A stretch of DNA of 64,000 bases from assembly GCA_963978895.1 (NCBI GenBank), contig OZ022246.1, positions 11,891,820 to 11,955,819 of the forward strand, in the 5' to 3' direction. Each line of letters starts with the position of its first letter. The stretch's first letter is position 1. Below, piece after piece: positions 57,661 through 64,000 of this stretch. Position numbers and translations under genes: made by a program. Under the pieces are notes generated by a model. The model saw only the letters and a list, made by a program, of their open reading frames with translations, had not been told where the DNA came from and did not search any database. This DNA is from Erpobdella octoculata. Lineage: Eukaryota; Annelida; Clitellata; Hirudinida; Erpobdellidae.

Positions 57661-57769
57661 CCTGTCCCCCCCTAATTGACGTCCCTGAAAGACAAATAAC
57701 AAAGCAAAAAAAGATGCTAACTAGAGAATTATAACGGAAGAGACATTGAAAAGAAGGAAGGAGAAAAAA

Positions 57770-57935
57770 GAGAGATGTATTTTACTAAGGAAAAAGAGAG
57801 CGAGATAGAGAGTGAGAGAAAAAAGAGAGAAAGGAACAAAAATAAACTAAAGTACAATGCTTTTCATTAGAGAGAAACAAAGAGAGAGAGAACAAGAGAG
57901 AGAGAGAGCGAGATAGCGGAAGAAAGAGAGTTGGT
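57770..57935. repeat. Purine-rich (AGAG)n low-complexity tract
   Basis: GAGAGA/AAAGAG runs, non-coding. Confidence 0.8.
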
Positions 57936-58010
57936 TTGTGTTCAGCTAGTGTGTGAGTAAAATTATAAAATTTCAAGTTTTCGATTTTTTGACGTTTGCC
58001 TTTTTATTAC

Positions 58011-58301
58011 AAACTTTTTTACGAACTTTTATTTAGGTTACAATCTCTGTTTGTGTGTGTGTGGCTTTCTCTGTACGCAAAACTTGCAAGTGAAATTTAA
58101 CCAGCTTTTTGACTAGCTAGGAAGATGAAAATTTCAGCATAGCTTCATATTGGATGACAATACATGATTTAATTAAACAAAATAAACTAAAAAAACCTTA
58201 ATATGTACATCTTTTGTATTTTTAAAGACATCTTTTGTATTTCGAGTGTTATTTGAAATTAAAGTTTGTGTTAAAAAACTCGTTTTTTCCATTACTTGTT
58301 T
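58011..58301 (+). repeat. Repeat R, copy
   Basis: TTTTTTACGAACTTTTATTTAGG to CGTTTTTTCCATTACTTGTT, short TG tract. Confidence 0.7.
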
Positions 58302-58830
58302 ATTGTGCCTTCTTTTTAGTTTCGCACTTTGCATTTTCGCTTTTATTATCGTGCGCTCTTTTTAGCATTCGCCCTGTTTAGTTTAGCCCTTTTGTTTTCG
58401 CCCTTATGTTTTCGCTCTTTTGATAGGATACCGCCACCGCGTTATGCAAAATTGCTACATACATACATACATACATACATACAAACATACATACATAGAT
58501 ACATACATACATACATACATACATACATACATACATACATACATACATACATACATACATACATACATACATACATACATACATACATACATACATACAT
58601 ACATACCTACATACATACATACATACATACATACATACATACATACATACATACATACATACATACATACATACATACATACATACATACATACATACAT
58701 ACATACATACATACATACATACATACATACATACATACATACATACATACATACATACATACATACATACATACATACATACATACATACATACATACAT
58801 ACATACATACATACATACATACATACATAC
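58302..58830. repeat. HelA-like remnant and long (CATA)n array
   Basis: 58302-58455 contains reversed HelA-like text (CGCCCTTATGTTTTCGCTC). From 58456 to about 58830 there is a ~375 bp CATA array with rare substitutions. Confidence 0.8.
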
Positions 58831-59303
58831 GTAGGAAATTATGTATATTGATGATGAGATTACCTAAAATATTTACTAGCTGTACTTTTGTAAAATATAC
58901 TGCAGGTGACGGCGAAAATTGAGATTTTCTCAATCTGACTGATGAAACGAAGAATCTTCTAAATTCATTTGGAAATATTTTTGAAAACTTTTAAAATAAG
59001 AGTTTTGTTTGAAAAGTTTTAATAAAATAAATTCTCACTAACTAATGTTTATGGCAGGCATTGGCATTCGATTAGATCGTAATTACCTTTTTGCTGTCGA
59101 CGTTTCTCTCGTTTCTAATTTATTTTACAAATAAAATAAAAGGGCGGTGTTGCCGTTTAGTCGGTTTTGTGTAGGATTCTTCCACTATGATATCGGATAC
59201 AATTTTGATTCTTTTTATTTCTATTGCAACTGCCCTTTTTGGAGAAGGTTTGTGTTCGTGGTCAAATCAGCATTCGCCGCAGCTTGCCTAATTATTATTG
59301 GTT
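58831..59303. other. Spacer, nothing recognised
   Basis: AT-rich, no gene or repeat assigned. The 66-codon frame at 59147 has no family. Confidence 0.3.
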
Positions 59304-61269
59304 ATCTTTCACATAAACGGCCCGGGCCGAATCTTCCCTTAAAATAGGTAGTCGCATAAAAATTTCAAAATAATTTTTTTTTAATTTCACTAATATTTTT
59401 AAATAAAGGTACAAATTCTGAGTTTGAAAATACCATATAGTGTAAAAAAAAAATAAAATTAATAAAGATATAGCGAATCAAAGATCGCATACCACGATAG
59501 AACATCGACTGCGTGAGACAGTTAAAAACTGGTACCTACAACGAAGAACGCCTAACAAGGCTTTGCGCGTATGGGTTAAGAATTCCTTCTGTTTCTCATA
59601 TTCAATATGAATTTATTTAGAAATAGAATTCCAAACAAAAACTTGATAAATATAAAGTTATTAAAAGTTTAAAAGTGGGACCACGCATTTCGCTTCCCAT
59701 GCGCCATAGCACATTACTGAATGTCACTGCATGAGCTCGCGGTAGTTCACCGTCTGCTTGTTGTTTTAAGACTGATATTTGTTTATGTAGGAGAATCAAA
59801 GTACTTTCTGTCGCGGATCATAACTTGATCTGTATAATTGCCCTCCTCCTTTTTCAGCAAGGCGGAGTTAAGGCGGCTGTCTGTCAGGAAAGCGCTTGAA
59901 GATTGTGAGAAAGTCCACGGCTTCGTCTTCATTATTTGTTCATTAAAGTTATTAAATAACCTTTTGAATGAAACTAAACTTATACTACTGAGATGTCTCT
60001 AAGACGAGATATAGAGACTCAAACACTATCTTTAAATCTATATTATGTACGTCAGTTGCAGCGCGCCTACGGTTATGCGCTGCTACACGATCTACATTAA
60101 CGAAGTAATTTTTATAGTTAGAGACTTAGTAGTGTTATGAATTTTTACTATGTTATAATAGACATAATAACCTTTCGAATGAAACTAAATTTATTTTACA
60201 GCGAGGTGTCCCAGACGAGATATAGAGACTCAAACACTATCTTTAAATCGATATTATGTACGTCAGTTGCAACGCGCCTACGGTTATGCGCTGCTACCCG
60301 ATCTACATTAACGAAGTAATTTTTATAGTTAGAGACTTAGTAGTGTTATGAATTTTTACTATGTTATAATAGACAAAATAACCTTTCGAATGAAACTAAA
60401 TTTATTTTACAGCGAGGTCTCCCAGACGAGATATATAAAATCGACATTATGTACGTCAGTTGCAGCGCACCTACGGTTATGCGCTGCTACCCGATCTACA
60501 TTAACGAAGTAATTGTTATAGTTAGAGACTTAGTAGTGTTATGAATTTTTACTATGTTATAATAGACATAATAACCTTTCGAATGAAACTAAATTTATTT
60601 TACAGCGAGGTCTCCCAGACGAGATATAGAGACTCAAACACTATCTAAAATCTATATAATTCCTAGAGCTTGCTTAGAGTTTAGCTGGCGCGCGGTGCTC
60701 AAATTTTAAGCACCACCCTATCAACTTAAAACTCGATTTGTGTAACTGGGAGAGTTAGTGTAGCTACCAAATTTAACATTGTTATAGAAGAAAAGAAACG
60801 AAATTTTTTAAGCCTAAAACCATATTTTTAGCGTCAATGACCTATGAAATAAAGCCTTAAATCAATAAAGACTCACTTTTGAATCAAAGTGAAAGGAAAA
60901 TGAACTGTGCGAACTCATTTATATAGACAATTTTGGGTTCAGACATGATTTACAATTATTTGTATGTAACCATTTTTATTGTGGCTTTATTACATCCAGA
61001 GATATAAGCAATCCCGTAACACCATTTTAGCTCGTTCCACTGCGCCTGATAAACTTTCTAGTCTTGAATGTTCAGGCGTTGCGCGCACAGGCGCGTTTCG
61101 TTTATGCGACTACCTACCTTAAAATAGTTCTATTTTGTTACAACCTGCCTTAACCCTAACCCTAATTATCACTTTTGATCGTCTTTATATCTAATTATTA
61201 TAGCCGAGAATGTATTAATATTTCACACAGCGGGCCGTTTATTACAGTATTAGTTTATATGTGAAAGAT
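59304..61269 (-). mobile_element. MITE-T copy 2, split by hAT-A
   Basis: Inverted relative to 21643-21821. Ends ATCTTTCACATAAACGG (59304) and ATGTGAAAGAT (61269). After removing the nested hAT-A and one 8 bp duplicate it is about 186 bp. It carries CCTTAACCCTAACCCTAATT near 61150, a shorter version of the telomere-like tract. Confidence 0.7.
59337..61124 (-). mobile_element. hAT-A copy 2
   Basis: Element 59345-61116 (1772 bp), same ends as copy 1 in opposite orientation, perfect 8 bp duplication CCTTAAAA (59337-59344, 61117-61124). The ~200 bp tandem units are present as in copy 1. Confidence 0.85.
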
Positions 61270-62291
61270 TACTCAAAGATTAATGCGTGTGAAGTTAGGC
61301 AATATTGCTGGTAGAGCTAGACCGAAACCGGTTTCGGTTTCTGCACTGAAACCAGGCTTAAAATCGGTTTCTGTCGTAGAGAAAATGTAGACGTTTATTT
61401 TCATCCGAAAAATGAAAAAGAAAAGTAGCTAAAACAAATCATGCTATCATACGACAACATGACAAACTATTGTTTGTATTGCAGGCAGGGTGTAGAATGT
61501 ATAAACGTAGACATGGACTAGGTAGAGTGTGAAAAATGTAGAAGGTGGTCCACCTTAGGTGGAATCACTAAAAATGCACACAGTTAATGCTGACAAAGAA
61601 AGAGTTTTAAACTAAACATTTCACTTGCAAACTGTGTGCTGATTTTAAATAAACCTTACAGTAATTTAAAAATATTTTCAAGTAAAATAAATTTTTATAT
61701 AAAATAAAATTTTCCGCTAATCTCGTTAAAAGTTAGCCGAAGGTGTTAACAAGTGGCCACTTTGCATAATTAGCTGCAGTGAGGCAGACTTGTTTGTCAA
61801 ACAGTATGCTCTCCTGTGTTTGTTTACGTTTCGTTTTGCTGGGAGAAATTGGTATACAGTCCGGCATCTTAATCGATAACTTTTTTATTGATTAAGTTAG
61901 TTATAGAAGCGAGAGTTACGTCATTGGATTTGTAATTTAATTATCTAAAAACAAGCGTCTTGGAAATTCGTGGTGCAGCAGTTTGAAAAAAACGATAATC
62001 TATCAAAGAAGAGCTAACGTTTATTTATGCAAGTTTCATCGGAAAATTGTCGTTTTTGGCTTAAAACTTTTTATTTGTTGAACCGAAGAAAAACGAATTA
62101 TACCATTAGTAGATTCCATTTTTAAAACATTATCCAACGATGTATAGCACAGCCCCAGAGCACAAATCTTTTATTTTATTTAAATCGCAAGCAATATCAC
62201 TAACTTCACACACGTAATTATTAAGCCTTGTCTTAAAAGCAGTGGATTTTAGATTTTTAATTCAATGTTAATTCAATTGATTTTAAAGTCA
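61270..62291. other. Spacer, nothing firm
   Basis: AT-rich. A palindromic ACCGAAACCGGTTTCGGTTT near 61321 and a second related patch near 61350 look like a degraded MITE end. No gene. Confidence 0.3.
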
Positions 62292-62586
62292 TCGATATTT
62301 ATAAAAATGACTGTCTGTATGTATGTCCTTTATGCATTGCTACATCATTCATCCGATCGTAATGAAATATTCACACAACCTTGAGAGTCAATGGGAGAAA
62401 AACTTACAGTGAACAAAATTGAAATCAGTCACAAAATGAGCGGAGCGGGAAAGCGAGAGGAATTGAGGGAAAGTAAGTGAGAGCGGGAAAGTGACAGGGA
62501 GAGCAAGCGGGGAAGGAAACAGGAGCAAGAGAGACTAACATTAGAAAAACCTCTAAAACCCCAGGCAACACTGGGTGCCCCGCTAG
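62292..62586 (+). mobile_element. Complete small HelA Helitron (295 bp)
   Basis: 5' TCGATATTTATAAAAATGAC after A (62291); 3' hairpin CCCCAGGCAACACTGGG, then TGCCCCG-CTAG followed by T (62587). It shows 5' block, minisatellite remnant and 3' end in 295 bp and serves as the reference for the family. Confidence 0.85.
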
Positions 62587-63324
62587 TTTAAATTATATTT
62601 TGCAGAATCTGTCTTACTAAAATGTCTTAAACAAACAGCGATTGTAAGCACTGTCAACTAATTTAAAATTAAATAAAATAGGGCATAAATTCAATTGTTG
62701 TCTGTGACAGTGCATTCTATAAAAAATTGGATTGATTAGACAAAATTTAACTGAAATTTAAAAAAATGACACTTTTGTTAACGAAATAAAATCATCAGTT
62801 GCAAGTTTATTCAAAAAAGGGATTAAGGATTTATAATAAACAAAATTTTTTTATGGGTTACATTTTTTATGATATTACTATTCCCACACAGCCAGTTTTG
62901 TAACATTACTTTTATGCCAGAATATTCTGATAATACAAGCAGTAGTTACAAGACAAACCTAATTCTAACTCCCTTTTTGAGATTTGTTATATAGTAATAT
63001 ATAGTTTTGACAATATTTTCAATGTCTTCAGTTAGTTCTTGAAAAGATTTCATATTACACTGTCAGTACCCATTGAACTATAGTTTCAACAATAAATAAA
63101 ATGAGACTTAGTATTTGGATGTTTGTTTATGTTCCTTCTACATTGAGAAGCAATGGTTTCTCTCACAGGGAGTAGGAAGACAGTGATTGAGCTAGCCAGA
63201 TTGCTTGTTAGGATTATTTGTAGTGCTGCTAAAGCAAAATCAATTTAAAATTTATTCCGGTTATTAGTCGCAGCTCACTGGTGCACATGTTTTTAATCAT
63301 TTTTATAAATTTTTACATCTTCAG
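62587..63324. other. Intergenic or TMCO1 intron sequence
   Basis: AT-rich. I searched it for the first TMCO1 coding exon (a transmembrane segment ending in phase 1) and did not find one. Confidence 0.35.
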
Positions 63325-63602
63325 GGCTTACATGGATTCTAGTCTACCGAACTGAAAAATACAAGAAATTAAAAAATGAAGTTGAAAAACAAAGCAAAAA
63401 GTGTATGTATTTAAACAGAAACATTACATTTTACTTTGCATTTGATGTGATTTAATGTATGCTATCTAATTTCAGTCACCATTTACTTTTGCAATTATAA
63501 AACAATTACAACTTTGGTTTTTTTTAATTTGAATAACAGTGGAAAAACAGAAGGAATCCATTGGATTCGAAACATCTGATAGAAACCAAAAAAAGAAACT
63601 AG
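63325..63602 (+). CDS. TMCO1: TMCO1 (ER calcium load-activated channel), two internal exons
   Basis: Exon 63325-63402 follows TTACATCTTCAG and encodes LTWILVYRTEKYKKLK then NEVEKQSKK. It ends AAG T|GTATGT. Exon 63540-63602 follows GAATAACAG and encodes LEKQKESIG ... RNQKKKL, ending G|GTTATT. These match the end of the first membrane helix and the following conserved coiled coil of TMCO1, an ER membrane protein of the Oxa1 superfamily that forms a Ca2+ leak channel and joins the multipass translocon. Exon phases join correctly. The upstream exon was not found and the remaining exons lie beyond the window. Confidence 0.85.
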
Positions 63603-63770
63603 GTTATTGATTGTTGCCTCACTTGCTAATGTTATAATTATGGCTGTGCTGGTATGGTTTTTTTTGCCGGTATCTATACCGGTATTTCCGGGCCAAAAAC
63701 CGGTACTACCGGTATAACGTAGAAAGCCTGAAAATGGCTAGAAATAGTGTTTGAATGTACGTTAGTGTTA

Positions 63771-63985
63771 CCAGATATGTAGTACTTCGTACTAGAGTAC
63801 AATTTGAATACGTTTTTTAAGTACTCGGACTTGTACTCAAAGCCTTGGTACTCGGACTCGTAATTGCACTCAGTACTGAGTACCAGATATGTAGTACTTG
63901 ATACTCATACTCGAGTACGTTTTTTAAGTACTCATACTCGATACCATGGTACTCGCACTCGTAGTATTTGTAACATCTCTGAGTA
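63771..63985 (+). repeat. Tandem ~112-bp unit rich in GTACTCG
   Basis: ACCAGATATGTAGTACTT begins two successive diverged units (63771, 63883), each full of GTACT/AGTAC palindromic text. Resembles a TIR-rich MITE end; not assigned. Confidence 0.45.
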
Positions 63986-64000
63986 TTGCTGTATTCAGTC

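Noticed and set aside
61739..61746. First exon of TMCO1 ending GCCGAAG|GTG
   Set aside because: The donor phase fits, but the frame upstream has a stop three codons earlier and no hydrophobic segment.

Overview
The window is nuclear DNA of an intron-bearing, AT-rich and very transposon-rich animal. Host genes are sparse: TFIIA-gamma, TMCO1, a RING/B-box/filamin/NHL TRIM protein and a HAD-fold phosphatase-like pair. All have GT-AG introns or acceptor sites, and the TRIM architecture is metazoan. TTAGGG tracts occur but sit inside a mobile element, so they are only weak evidence about the telomere. I cannot name the species; an early-branching or lophotrochozoan-like invertebrate is a guess.

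Layout. 1-5.85 kb: Helitron-type elements, including a 4.5 kb one (1221-5712) that splits a dispersed repeat exactly between A and T. 6.29-28.09 kb: a HAD-like gene on the minus strand, modelled here as two exons separated by a ~21 kb intron. That intron holds a hAT remnant, a foldback element, tRNA-derived SINE heads, Helitrons, an 8.84 kb MULE and a FEN1-like pseudogene. The MULE has terminal inverted repeats and an intron-containing transposase with a SWIM finger. 28.39-29.11 kb: the divergently transcribed HAD paralogue, with a 69 bp intron. 30.4-33.7 kb: a Gag-only LTR element with a SAP domain, one LTR of which carries a Helitron. 35.7-36.6 kb: a Merlin element. 37.87-39.92 kb: the TRIM gene. 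40.6-48.0 kb: a cluster of TIR elements with clear target-site duplications. 48.85-50.87 kb: TFIIA-gamma. 52.4-56.8 kb: a Ty3/gypsy element with identical LTRs but a broken integrase. 56.8-58.8 kb: mini- and microsatellites. 59.3-61.3 kb: a hAT-like element inside a TTAGGG-carrying MITE. 62.3 kb: a small complete Helitron. 63.3-63.6 kb: two exons of TMCO1.

Element naming used below. HelA = Helitron family with 3' end ...CGGGCAACGCCGGGTACCCCG-CTAG. HelB = Helitron family with 3' end ...GCTACGGGCACTG-CTAG. R = a ~300 bp dispersed repeat with an internal (TG)n. hAT-A, hAT-B and hAT-C = elements with 8 bp duplications, or TIRs related to such elements. No Rep/helicase gene is present, so all the Helitrons here are non-autonomous.

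The relative order of several insertions can be read directly. R was invaded by HelA, which was invaded by HelB. Another HelB was invaded by the MULE, the MULE by hAT-B and a HelA fragment, and hAT-B contains the TTAGGG MITE. Several insertions have empty-site paralogues within the window, so their ends can be fixed to the base.
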